DNA of 64,000 nt from an uncultured Acetatifactor sp. (GTDB lineage Bacteria; Bacillota; Clostridia; Lachnospirales; Lachnospiraceae), in assembly GCA_910584235.1 (NCBI GenBank), contig CAJTZD010000003.1, positions 1 through 64,000 of the forward strand, written 5' to 3'. A program made the position numbers and the translations under genes. How positions within the stretch are numbered: position 1 is the first letter of the stretch; every line of letters starts with the position of its first letter. Below the pieces are notes generated by a model. It saw only the letters and a program-made list of their open reading frames with translations, had not been told where the DNA came from and did not search any database. Below are positions 51,801 through 59,228 of the stretch, piece by piece.

Positions 51801-51891
51801 TCGTGATCTGGCTTTCTCTGTTCCTGTACTCGATCTGCAGCCATTTTCCCTCGTGGATGGCTCTGAAAATGTCACGGCAGATATTGTTCAT
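48856..51891 (-). CDS. WYL-like / superfamily 1 helicase / DUF2726 nuclease-like fusion protein
   Basis: This 1,011-residue cytosolic protein has three parts. Residues 1-85 read like a WYL ligand-binding domain (GKWLQIEYRNRESQITKYW, LAVDGLHLG, AIYIDSI). Residues about 330-880 are a UPF1/Dna2-like superfamily 1 helicase: Walker A IQGPPGTGKTNT, Walker B MVIMDEASQCN, motif III LVGDPQQLNPV, motif V GTVHAFQGDEKDVVLFS and motif VI NVATSRARDRLIVL. The C-terminal 110 residues resemble DUF2726 (SGRFDFVVYE, LAIELDGKEHFG, KNEICAAHHLQLIRV), a restriction-endonuclease-like domain. The start at 51891 has GAGGAG. The domain combination suggests nucleic-acid surveillance or defence, but no phage context is present and the role is unproven. 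Confidence 0.85.
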   Translation of the reverse strand: MNNICRDIFRAIHEGKWLQIEYRNRESQITKYWIGIQSLNPQKRTLAVDGLHLGRYTTKSYEAIYIDSILTSQIVEGSYQPVNEELVEDISLNPHRYKSLFDNSPNLKILNYLEMCNRMDTVPYHSDFALVRYLDRESFRGEGYALDEEQFRTIVRNFQRRTEKEKEKATRLSIQQLAMNVLSIHTARGLYVLACRKLQLDVKGRLLRPEEDITICTEYSYGEVRENIRRYLDGDEYELLKDFEKNQEKIKDCVMRRSGRVMGVDDMPYVIGLGMDIALDLHSEYQAIIKMYDEDRSTVPLKAFFGDLLDRPLRRKNYPLALISRQTNLDQLLAIHNAMKYPLAYIQGPPGTGKTNTILNTIVTAFFNEKTVLFASYNNHPINTVFEKLTDLRYQGKRIPFPVLRLGNVDKVREAIKYIRNLYQQVQGITVFEGTLDRRKGDRANRAKNLSNLLRRYEEVLDLKERSETLKRLLEYQSRVQISMEMLPFQADLQGRQLGQVQNRMGQIGEITDKDALALLDDDLEELRKYLYYTSARYLKKLDDKKYAKLRKILFDMDEKEQTAAFSKYLTETANVKKLQEIFPIIITTCISAHRLGEPGPMFDMVIMDEASQCNTAVSLVPILRGESLMLVGDPQQLNPVILLDEAPNQKLRKKYNVAEEYDYCKNSIYKTFLACDAVSDEVLLHNHYRCNKKIIEFNNQKYYNARLQICSESKEPRPLVYVDVKSQKEALRNTSPGEVEEIVGYAKRHRQQSIGVITPFVNQRKLIEEALEREGLSNVACGTVHAFQGDEKDVVLFSTAVTDQTQAGTYEWLKNNKELINVATSRARDRLIVLSDSANLNRLHRQGDEDDLYELVEYVKKNGETQVTRKTANSRALGVKPFSTATEEAFLENLNHALENIWLSQNRFTIQKEVAISQVFSDNVNHSDLFYSGRFDFVVYEKQGQADFPVLAIELDGKEHFGDEAVKNRDRKKNEICAAHHLQLIRVENSYARRYSHIKEILMNYFSVRH

Positions 51892-51966
51892 CGGAATGCT
51901 CCTCTTCCATGGTCCCTGCCACCGGCAAGCTATGCTCAGGACATGTTCGCGGACTATTGATTTTCG

Positions 51967-52833
51967 TCAAGCCAGGGGCTTTGCGCCCACCCGTTCGCCC
52001 AGCCGCACTTTCGTTTCGATGCCCAGGCGGGAGTTCCTCCGGATATCCGCGTCCGGCAGGACTTTATCCTTTCCCGTAATCAGAATCACCGTGGAGCCGC
52101 CGAATTCAAACCTGCCTTTCTCCCAGCCCCGGCGCACCCGCTGGCCCCTGGCATGGTTCCGAATCTTCCCCACCAGCATGGCCCCCACTTCCATCTGAAC
52201 CATCCTGCCGAAGCGCCTGGAGCGGAACAGGCAGTATTCCCTGGTGTTCTCCTTATAGACAGGGTATCTGTCGCCCGCCACCGGATTCACCGTGTGCAGC
52301 ACGCCGGGAATCCGCACAGTCTCCCCCACCCTGCCGTCGTCCACATAGATGTAACGGTGGTAGTCCTCCACGCACAGCCGAAACACCCACACATAGCCTC
52401 CCATGAACTCTGCCGCCAGCCTGTGGCTGCGCAGCAGGCTGTCTACGGTGTAGCGCGTATTTTTTATGGGAAAACCGCTTTCGCCGTCAATGGGATACAC
52501 GCTTACCCTGCTGTCGCAAGGGCTGACAAGCGCCCCGGGACAGGAATCCAAAGTACGCGCGCCTTTCGCCAGCTTCCGGGTAAAAAAGTCGTTGTAAGAC
52601 TGATACTCCCTGGGTTCGAACTGCGCCATGTCAATGGAATGCCTGCGGACGAACCCGGGGATCAGCGCCCTGGAGAGACCCGAATCCAAAAACGCCCCGG
52701 CCAGCTTTGACACTGCGGGAGACACCAAAAGCTTCAGAAAAAAACGCCCCGGCACAGTCCCATAGAGCCCTTTCAGAATCCTGTCCTGCCCTTTCTCCAC
52801 AATATTCCCTTTTCTGTCCGCCACCAGACTCAT
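51967..52833 (-). CDS. psd: Phosphatidylserine decarboxylase proenzyme
   Basis: This 288-residue membrane-associated enzyme converts phosphatidylserine to phosphatidylethanolamine. The self-cleavage site FGGST (near residue 240) is intact; the Ser becomes the pyruvoyl group. The upstream blocks SPCDSRVSVYPI, VFRLCVEDYHRYIYVDDG, GVLHTVNPVA and VGAMLVGKI contain the conserved Asp and His residues of the family. The FGGST form is usual in PSD type II enzymes of Clostridia. The start at 52833 has AAGGAGG. It lies 11 bases after pssA, so both steps of phosphatidylethanolamine synthesis are made together. Confidence 0.94.
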   Translation of the reverse strand: MSLVADRKGNIVEKGQDRILKGLYGTVPGRFFLKLLVSPAVSKLAGAFLDSGLSRALIPGFVRRHSIDMAQFEPREYQSYNDFFTRKLAKGARTLDSCPGALVSPCDSRVSVYPIDGESGFPIKNTRYTVDSLLRSHRLAAEFMGGYVWVFRLCVEDYHRYIYVDDGRVGETVRIPGVLHTVNPVAGDRYPVYKENTREYCLFRSRRFGRMVQMEVGAMLVGKIRNHARGQRVRRGWEKGRFEFGGSTVILITGKDKVLPDADIRRNSRLGIETKVRLGERVGAKPLA

Positions 52834-52844
52834 AGCCGCCTCCT

Positions 52845-53501
52845 TTATCCAATCCCCTTAAGCAGACTCCGCCAGCTATGCCACGCAAAAAGGATCACCA
52901 ATACCGCCAGCGTCACCGCCGCTACGATCAAGAGTACCTCTTTCACAGACGGCTTCCGAAGCCTGAAATTTAATATAAACAAAAGTCCCACCAGCGCCAC
53001 CACCACATGCAGCGACACCACAAATGCCATATGGCTGGGGAACAGGGGCGACACTACAAACAGAAGCGGCAGCGCGATTGCCATGGAGGTAATGGGCAGC
53101 CCCTGATAATACTTTCGTGCCCCCCCTTCCTCGGCCTGGCGCTTTGCCTCCATCACATTGAAATACCCCAGGCGGATCAGACCGGCCAGTCCGTACAGCG
53201 CCAGAATGGCCATGCTCCAGATCCGGTCCATTCCCAGCTTATAGCAAATCACGATGGGCAGCACGCCAAAGCAGACGATATCACACAAAGAATCAATCTG
53301 TATTCCGAAGTTCTTTTCATCTTCCGTCCGGTTCTTTTTGGTCCTGGCAATCTTCCCGTCGAACATGTCGCACAGTCCCGAAAAAGCCAGAAAGAAAATC
53401 GCCCACCGCAGATTCATGGTGCTGGCGCTGAAAATGCCTGCCACCGCGGATATAAAACTGATGTAGGTGAGTATCACCGTGTAATCGTAAAAACCTATCA
53501 A
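52845..53501 (-). CDS. pssA: CDP-diacylglycerol-serine O-phosphatidyltransferase
   Basis: This 218-residue membrane enzyme makes phosphatidylserine from CDP-diacylglycerol and serine. The CDP-alcohol phosphatidyltransferase motif D-x2-D-G-x2-A-R-x(n)-G-x3-D-x3-D is complete near residues 44-78 (DMFDGKIAR, then FGIQIDSLCD). About six to eight membrane helices are predicted. The start is TTG at 53501, with GAGGAGGGG seven bases before it; no ATG or GTG fits better. Pairing with psd supports serine as the head group. Confidence 0.92.
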   Translation of the reverse strand: MIGFYDYTVILTYISFISAVAGIFSASTMNLRWAIFFLAFSGLCDMFDGKIARTKKNRTEDEKNFGIQIDSLCDIVCFGVLPIVICYKLGMDRIWSMAILALYGLAGLIRLGYFNVMEAKRQAEEGGARKYYQGLPITSMAIALPLLFVVSPLFPSHMAFVVSLHVVVALVGLLFILNFRLRKPSVKEVLLIVAAVTLAVLVILFAWHSWRSLLKGIG

Positions 53502-53730
53502 AAGAACCCCTCCTCACATTCCGTCCCCAATTCCCAAAGTCTTATAGAATCATTACCCTTCGGTCATGGCATAATGGCCAGGCGGCCGCTTCCAATCTCC
53601 GATAAGGTCATTCTGTCATATCAAGATATGTGCCACAGGCCAATTATAGGACAAACAAAAACAGGCCAAAGTTTATATCGACAGATTTCTTTCTTTATCT
53701 TAGTCGTTTTCATGGAATTTTATCAACATT

Positions 53731-54756
53731 TTATGCCTTCCGCCGGAACGTATAGTACAGCTGCGCTGCCACCGTAAAAAACGCACTGATCAGAAGCTCC
53801 CCATAGTATCCCATCCCCCTGGAAAGAACCATGGCCGGCAAAAGCACCGTCCCAAACACCGGAGCGAATATGTCCAGAAACAGAGCCTCGCTGACGCCCA
53901 TGCCCCCCGGAAGCGGCAGCATATCCACGGACACGGATATCACTGCCTGTAAAAGCATCACATCCCCCATGGACGTGCCCCGCATGCCAAAGGCCCTATA
54001 TACCGTCCATGTCACCATAAACAGCGCCAGGCGCTGGACAAATGTAATCACCATCACCCAGAGGAGCACATGCACATGCTTTCTTAAGTACAGCGCAGTG
54101 CCCCGATAGACCTCCATGGACTCGTTTAACTTCCTGCCCCGCTCCTTTTTGTGCCTTACAAACCGCAGCCGCTCCAGCACCACAAGCCCTTTTTGCAGGA
54201 TGAACTCCGTCAGCACCGGATGGAATACCAGCACGGTCATAAAGGTGACGCAGAAAACGTTCAGTCCCAGCCCCAGATAAAAGACCGGGAGGATTCCCTC
54301 CAGATACCGGTGGAGAAATCCATGTCCGAAACAGACGATTCCAAGCCCGATGGCCACCAATACCAGTTTATATGTAATGGTCACCACCATCAGTATCACC
54401 GTGGCCACGGGAATGGGAATTTTTTCCTTTTTCATGAAATAAACCTGGGCAGGCTGCCCGCCGCTGGCCGACGGGGTGATACAGCTGAAAAAGAAGCCCG
54501 CGGAGGAAAACAGAAAGCATATTCTTCTTTTCAGGCGGATTCCGAAAGATTTCAGCATGTACCAGAGAATGACTGACTCCCCCCAAATGAAGAACAGGAC
54601 CAGTACGGCTCCGGGAATCAGCCATTTAATGTCCGCCTCTTTGATGGCATCCGTCATGGACTCCAGATCCTCCCCATGAAAGACACCATAGACGGTAAGC
54701 GCAAAGACCAAGGCCAGAAAAATGCCATTCCCGATTATTTTTTTCTTTGAACGCAC
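53731..54756 (-). CDS. Lysylphosphatidylglycerol synthase-TM / YbhN-like membrane protein
   Basis: This 341-residue protein has about eight hydrophobic segments and the PF03706-type pattern (CFLFSSAGFFFSCITPSASGGQPAQVYFM near residues 85-115, and LLPLPGGMGVSEALFLDIF near 285). The family covers MprF flippase domains and YbhN-like putative lipid transporters. No lysyl-transferase domain is attached. The start is GTG at 54756 with GGAG upstream and lies inside the end of the PAP2 gene, a 22-base overlap. Together with PAP2, pssA and psd it suggests a role in moving or remodelling membrane lipid, although the substrate is unknown. Confidence 0.85.
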   Translation of the reverse strand: MRSKKKIIGNGIFLALVFALTVYGVFHGEDLESMTDAIKEADIKWLIPGAVLVLFFIWGESVILWYMLKSFGIRLKRRICFLFSSAGFFFSCITPSASGGQPAQVYFMKKEKIPIPVATVILMVVTITYKLVLVAIGLGIVCFGHGFLHRYLEGILPVFYLGLGLNVFCVTFMTVLVFHPVLTEFILQKGLVVLERLRFVRHKKERGRKLNESMEVYRGTALYLRKHVHVLLWVMVITFVQRLALFMVTWTVYRAFGMRGTSMGDVMLLQAVISVSVDMLPLPGGMGVSEALFLDIFAPVFGTVLLPAMVLSRGMGYYGELLISAFFTVAAQLYYTFRRKA

Positions 54757-55448
54757 GAATCTTCTCCCTCCAGGCTAAGCCTCCGGTTCATTTTATTCAG
54801 AATCCTTTCGTATACGCTCCATACCCTTGTTTTTTTCCCGATGAAAAGGCAAATCTCCGCCAGGGCAATTCCCCCCGCAACATCCGCTATCACATGCTGC
54901 CTGGTAGTCAGGGTGGAAATACAGACCGCCAGAGCAAGCAGGCAGGAAAGCACACGGTACCACTTAGGCACGCTGTTTTTCCCCCGCAGCCCGATATAGC
55001 AGAACCAGCTTACCAGACAGTGGATGGAGGGAAAGAGATTGTCTGCCGCATCCGTGGCGTAAAGGCCGATCACCACTTGGTTCCACAGGCCCTCCGGCTC
55101 CACCACAGGCCTGATATTGGTGGTGGGGTACAACAGGTAAAAAGCAAGGCACACTGCCCTGGAGAGGAAATCCGCCGCGAAGAACTGGCAGACCTCCCGC
55201 TTCCCCTGCCTGGCGATAAGGATATAATTCACGATCCAGAACAGATAACAGCCCAGATAGATCGCCACCGTCCAGGGTACAAGAGGTATCAGCTTATCCA
55301 GCTCGCCCTCGATATTATGGTGGGGCCAGTCTCCGGCGATAAGCCGGGAGCCGAAATATACCGTCATGTTCCAGGCCACGGCCACGATCAATGGGATTCG
55401 GCCATAGCGCGGAATCAGAGCATCCAATATTTTCCGCAATCTTTTCAT
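54735..55448 (-). CDS. PAP2-superfamily phosphatase
   Basis: This 237-residue integral membrane protein has about six helices. The PAP2 active-site pieces are visible: NLFPSIHCLVSW near residue 145 (PSxH) and TTRQHVIADVAGG near 190 (R-x-H-x3-D). The first motif region around YPTTNIRPVV near residue 120 is less canonical. Enzymes of this type remove phosphate from lipid phosphates such as phosphatidic acid or undecaprenyl pyrophosphate on the outer face of the membrane. ATG 55448 has CAGGAG upstream; an in-frame extension to 55481 is unsupported. It is the first gene of a pair with the flippase-like gene. Confidence 0.88.
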   Translation of the reverse strand: MKRLRKILDALIPRYGRIPLIVAVAWNMTVYFGSRLIAGDWPHHNIEGELDKLIPLVPWTVAIYLGCYLFWIVNYILIARQGKREVCQFFAADFLSRAVCLAFYLLYPTTNIRPVVEPEGLWNQVVIGLYATDAADNLFPSIHCLVSWFCYIGLRGKNSVPKWYRVLSCLLALAVCISTLTTRQHVIADVAGGIALAEICLFIGKKTRVWSVYERILNKMNRRLSLEGEDSCVQRKK

Positions 55449-55653
55449 CGTTATACTCCTGGCGCGCTTCGGCGCGCACACCTGTCAATATTTGCCCTTT
55501 GATAACAGACCTCCGGGTCCGGCAGCAAAAAGGCACGCTGCTCAGGTGCCATATAAGAATATAGCAAAGTTTCAATTGCGACTCAATACGCTTTTTCATA
55601 TCTTTAAAAAATCTTTAGATAATATTAAGCGGAACTCTTTGTGATATACGCAA

Positions 55654-55692
55654 ACGAACCGGCGTCAGACTAGTCTTCCGGCGCCGGTTCGT
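55654..55692 (-). terminator. Hairpin after the GH38-like gene
   Basis: ACGAACCGGCG (55654-55664) pairs perfectly with CGCCGGTTCGT (55682-55692). It starts 31 bases after the GH38-like stop. The T run behind it on the minus strand is short, so termination is likely but not certain. The rest of 55449-55653 should hold the PAP2 promoter. Confidence 0.6.
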
Positions 55693-55723
55693 GACAGGGA
55701 CATAATATAGAATTTTTTCTGAC

Positions 55724-58213
55724 TCAACAGCGCAATGTCCTGATTTCAAAGCCCCCGATCCGGTCCATGGGCTTCTCCACCGCGGCCTTTTCCAAATCCA
55801 CGCAGCCCCTGACGCGCTCCGCCAGCTCTCCCCGCAGCCGCAAAGCCTCTTCTCCGCTTCCGGCATGGAACAGCCTTGCGCAGCAGGCATCCCTTTCCGC
55901 CAGCAGCGTGACCACCTCCACCGAGGAGTCCTCGGCACACAGCAATGTCCGATTCATCCTTTCCGGCTTCTGCGCCAGCCTTTGCGCCAGCAGGGGCTCA
56001 CGCAGGCAGTTGTCCGCAAAGGGAACCGCTCCCTCCTCCCAGTTCCCCCCATGGGGCATCAGGGAATACGAAAGCTCATAATCCCCCTCCGCAGGCTGAT
56101 ACCCCCACCAGAAATTGCCGTGATAGCCGAAGACACATGTCAGGGCAAACCGGTTGTCCACCAGGGAATAGCCGTTCAGTCTGTCGCAGAATACTGCCAG
56201 GCCTGTATCGCTGTCTTCCTGATACAAATCCACATACCCATTGATCACATTGTGTCTGATGGTCTCCCAGGAGTCAAAGCGGGTATCCGTAAATTTGCTC
56301 TCGCAGACATCGAACGCCGCGCTCTTCCACAGCTTTACGCTGCCTCCTCCCTGGGGAAGCTGTATTCCCATTTTGTAATCTTCCCTGCAGGAGGAACGGC
56401 GCGTTCCCAGATACCTCTCCTCTTCCCCGGGCTCATAGGGGAATCCGATGTCCGTCTTCTCCCGGAAATGCACTTTCATCTCAAAGTCCACGAGGGGGTC
56501 TTTGTCTCTGACTGTCACCGTTTGACAAAACCCGATTCCGTGGAAGCTTCCCTGGAACCGTAATCTGCAGCAAAGCGGCCCGTTTTCCAAAATCTCGCAT
56601 TCCGCAGGCACGTCCCCATTGTCTATAAACGCCGCCTCTTTTACGGAATAGCCCCTGAGTTTTCCCATGCCCTGTCCGCTTTCCGCGTAATCCCGCCCTG
56701 TCCGTCTGTCAAGAAAGCGTACCAGCGAGCCTCCCTTTGTCAGGTCAAATACCAGATGCAGGCAATCCGTCCGAACCTCCACCACATTCTGTATCCCTTT
56801 GGATGCGATGCCCTTTTTCTTGGGGCCGCTCTCCGAAAGGAGCTCCACCCGGAAAGTTCTGTACCCGATTCCCTCCATGTCCGCAGCAAACCGTAAGCTG
56901 ACCGCCCCGATTCCGCCGTCTGGGTAGCTGCGCGTGACTTGATACTGGCTGGGCACCTCATTGCCCGCCGGGTCTAAGACCCGCATATCCGAAACGCCCG
57001 GCTCCAGCCCCAGGTTAATCCGGGCCTGAGAACTGCGACGGCTTCCCACAGTGTTCACCACCCTGAGCCAGATATCCGAAAGGCCGCGGCTTTCCGCCTG
57101 TTCGCTCCCCGTGATCTCCTCCTGTGCAATAGCCATGGCCTCATCCAGAAGCTCCCCTGCCGTCAGCGCCAGCTTGCCGGAGCGATACCCCCACTGTCTC
57201 TCACCCTCTCCGCAGGTAGCGCAGATATATCCGTCATGGTGCTGGGCCTGCATCAGCATCTTCCAGGCCATGTCCAGCATTTCCTGACTCCGCTCAAGCC
57301 GCTCCCCGGCATCCCCTCTTTCCGTCCACGCAATGGCCAGAAGCTTCTCTGCCTGCAGAATCTTATTTTCCGTCCTGCGGACTTTCCCCAGCATCTGGCC
57401 AAAGATCCGGTTCCCCCAGGGCAGTGCCACACGGACATCATCCTGCGAGAACGTAACCTCCCCCTGAATCCGATCCCCGAAACGGTCAAAATACTCCCTC
57501 CAGGTCACATATTTTACGTCTATATCCCGCACCAGCGGCGCGGAAGACCAGCCCAGATCCTGCAGGCACATGCCCACAGGGGCTTTGATTCCGTTCTCCG
57601 CACATTTATCCGCATATTTTCCTATCAACTCGTAATCATAGCCTGAGCCGTCCGTGGCATTGCAGCTGATCAGCTCTTCGCATTCATAGCGCGGCGCTGC
57701 CGGGATCGCCGAGCCGTCCGGCCCTTTCAGCCATAGGATTTCCCCGGGCATCTTTGCCATATAGCCGCCCCAGGCCGTGGGATTCTTCAGACTCATCCTC
57801 CGGTATCCCATCTGCAAGAGTATCTGGGGCAGGGCGGAGGTAAAGCAGGGTTCCTGGACCGCATAGGTATCAATGACTGCTCCCGGAAAATGCTTTTTTA
57901 TCATCTCCCGGCCATAGAGAAGCTGTCTGATATTGCTCTCCCCGTTCACGGCCCAGCAGAAAGGCTGGGCATAGCTTCCGCTGATAAATTCCACCCGGCC
58001 GGCGGTTTCCGGATCCGAGACAAATCTCTGAAGCCTGCGATAGGTCTGCAGGTCATTGCGGCGCAGGTATTCCCAGGATTCCGGCTCTATCTCCAGGCTG
58101 ATCTTCCATTCCGGCCAGCGCTCCATGGCGCTTAGGATATCCTGCCATGAGCCCTCAGGCATATGGCCTCTTATGCCTCCGTGATAGCCGTCTACAAAAT
58201 ATAAGGTTGCCAT
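55724..58213 (-). CDS. GH38-like protein with an atypical active site
   Basis: This 829-residue cytosolic protein has the overall plan of a GH38 alpha-mannosidase: an N-terminal alpha/beta domain, a helical middle part (AEKLLAIAWTERG, QAQHHDGYICATCGEGE) and a long beta C-terminal half (residues about 380-829). The usual metal-binding opening His-x-Asp is replaced by FVDGYHGGIRGHMP. Where GH38 enzymes have the nucleophile in a W-x-P-D-x-F-G block, this protein reads YAVQEPCFTSALPQIL, without that Asp. It may therefore use another nucleophile or act on a different bond. It is the last gene of the importer operon at 58254-61570. The start at 58213 has AAGGAAG-like sequence upstream. Confidence 0.75.
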   Translation of the reverse strand: MATLYFVDGYHGGIRGHMPEGSWQDILSAMERWPEWKISLEIEPESWEYLRRNDLQTYRRLQRFVSDPETAGRVEFISGSYAQPFCWAVNGESNIRQLLYGREMIKKHFPGAVIDTYAVQEPCFTSALPQILLQMGYRRMSLKNPTAWGGYMAKMPGEILWLKGPDGSAIPAAPRYECEELISCNATDGSGYDYELIGKYADKCAENGIKAPVGMCLQDLGWSSAPLVRDIDVKYVTWREYFDRFGDRIQGEVTFSQDDVRVALPWGNRIFGQMLGKVRRTENKILQAEKLLAIAWTERGDAGERLERSQEMLDMAWKMLMQAQHHDGYICATCGEGERQWGYRSGKLALTAGELLDEAMAIAQEEITGSEQAESRGLSDIWLRVVNTVGSRRSSQARINLGLEPGVSDMRVLDPAGNEVPSQYQVTRSYPDGGIGAVSLRFAADMEGIGYRTFRVELLSESGPKKKGIASKGIQNVVEVRTDCLHLVFDLTKGGSLVRFLDRRTGRDYAESGQGMGKLRGYSVKEAAFIDNGDVPAECEILENGPLCCRLRFQGSFHGIGFCQTVTVRDKDPLVDFEMKVHFREKTDIGFPYEPGEEERYLGTRRSSCREDYKMGIQLPQGGGSVKLWKSAAFDVCESKFTDTRFDSWETIRHNVINGYVDLYQEDSDTGLAVFCDRLNGYSLVDNRFALTCVFGYHGNFWWGYQPAEGDYELSYSLMPHGGNWEEGAVPFADNCLREPLLAQRLAQKPERMNRTLLCAEDSSVEVVTLLAERDACCARLFHAGSGEEALRLRGELAERVRGCVDLEKAAVEKPMDRIGGFEIRTLRC

Positions 58214-58253
58214 TGTCTCTTCCTTTCCCGCCTTTTGGCTTATGTTGATCCTT

Positions 58254-59162
58254 TTATTTTCCCTCGTAATATACCCATTTATTGCTGGTCCTGAAAATAA
58301 TCAGTGACAGCAGTAAAGTCATTACCAGCAATACCCATGCCAGTGCAGACGCATAGCCCATTTGATATTCGGAAAATGCCTTATTATACAAATGATATCC
58401 ATAAAAATAGGTAGAATAGGACGGACCGCCGTTGGTCATAATAAATGCCTGGCTGAATACCTGCAACCCGCCTATCACACCTGTGATCAGGTTATAGAAC
58501 AAGGTTGGGGTTATCATAGGCAGTGTTATTTTAAAGAATTTTTTGAGTGTCCCGGCTCCGTCAATGGTAGCAGCCTCATAAAGCGATTCCGGCACATCCT
58601 GAAGCGCTGCCAGATAAATCAGCATACCGCCTCCCACAGACCACAGACTCATCAAAATCAGGGAATTTTTGGACCATGCGGGATCTGTCAGCCAGCCGGG
58701 CCCTATGATGCCTAAATGTCCCAAAAAGGTATTCAAAAGTCCAAAGTTTGGCTCCAGAATCCACATCCAAAGAAGAGAAACGGCGACGGATGATACCACA
58801 GTAGGCAAATAGAAAATTGTCCGGAAAAATCTCATTCCTTTGACTTTCTGATTGAGCAGTATCGCAATCAGCACCCCCATCACGATTCCCAGCGGAACGC
58901 TTAAGCCAGCGTAGTAAAATGTGTTCCAAATGCTCTTCCAAAAAAGCGGATCCGAAGTAAACATAACAATATAATTACGAATTCCGATCCAAGTTGGCGT
59001 TTTTAAGGTATTATAATTTGTGAAGCTATAATAGAGGGACGAACACATGGGATAGAGTGTAAAGATGAAAAAACCAAGCAGCCACGGCGACGCGAAAAGA
59101 TATCCTATCAGATTTTCGCGACTTTTCATTTTCGTCCCTCGTCTCTTTTTATCTTGATTCAT
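58254..59162 (-). CDS. CUT1 ABC permease, MalF-like (GH38-linked importer)
   Basis: This 302-residue permease starts MNQDKKRRGTK and its first helix is LIGYLFASPWLLGFFIFTLYP. The EAA loop is near residues 200-220 (PESLYEAATIDGAGTLKKF). The start at 59162 has GGAGGCGG six bases upstream, which is better than the internal ATG at 59129. It lies downstream of its binding-protein gene and 40 bases before the GH38-like gene. Confidence 0.92.
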   Translation of the reverse strand: MNQDKKRRGTKMKSRENLIGYLFASPWLLGFFIFTLYPMCSSLYYSFTNYNTLKTPTWIGIRNYIVMFTSDPLFWKSIWNTFYYAGLSVPLGIVMGVLIAILLNQKVKGMRFFRTIFYLPTVVSSVAVSLLWMWILEPNFGLLNTFLGHLGIIGPGWLTDPAWSKNSLILMSLWSVGGGMLIYLAALQDVPESLYEAATIDGAGTLKKFFKITLPMITPTLFYNLITGVIGGLQVFSQAFIMTNGGPSYSTYFYGYHLYNKAFSEYQMGYASALAWVLLVMTLLLSLIIFRTSNKWVYYEGK

Positions 59163-59186
59163 TTTGCCGCCTCCTGTTTTCCTTTT

Positions 59187-59214
59187 GCGGCCTCTCTATT
59201 GTCAGAGAGGCCGC
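59187..59214 (-). promoter_or_regulatory. Intercistronic hairpin after the binding-protein gene
   Basis: GCGGCCTCTCT (59187-59197) pairs perfectly with AGAGAGGCCGC (59204-59214) around a 6-base loop. A-rich sequence, not T, follows, so it is an mRNA-stabilising or attenuating element between the binding-protein and permease cistrons. Confidence 0.75.
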
Positions 59215-59228
59215 CATTATCTGCCGCA

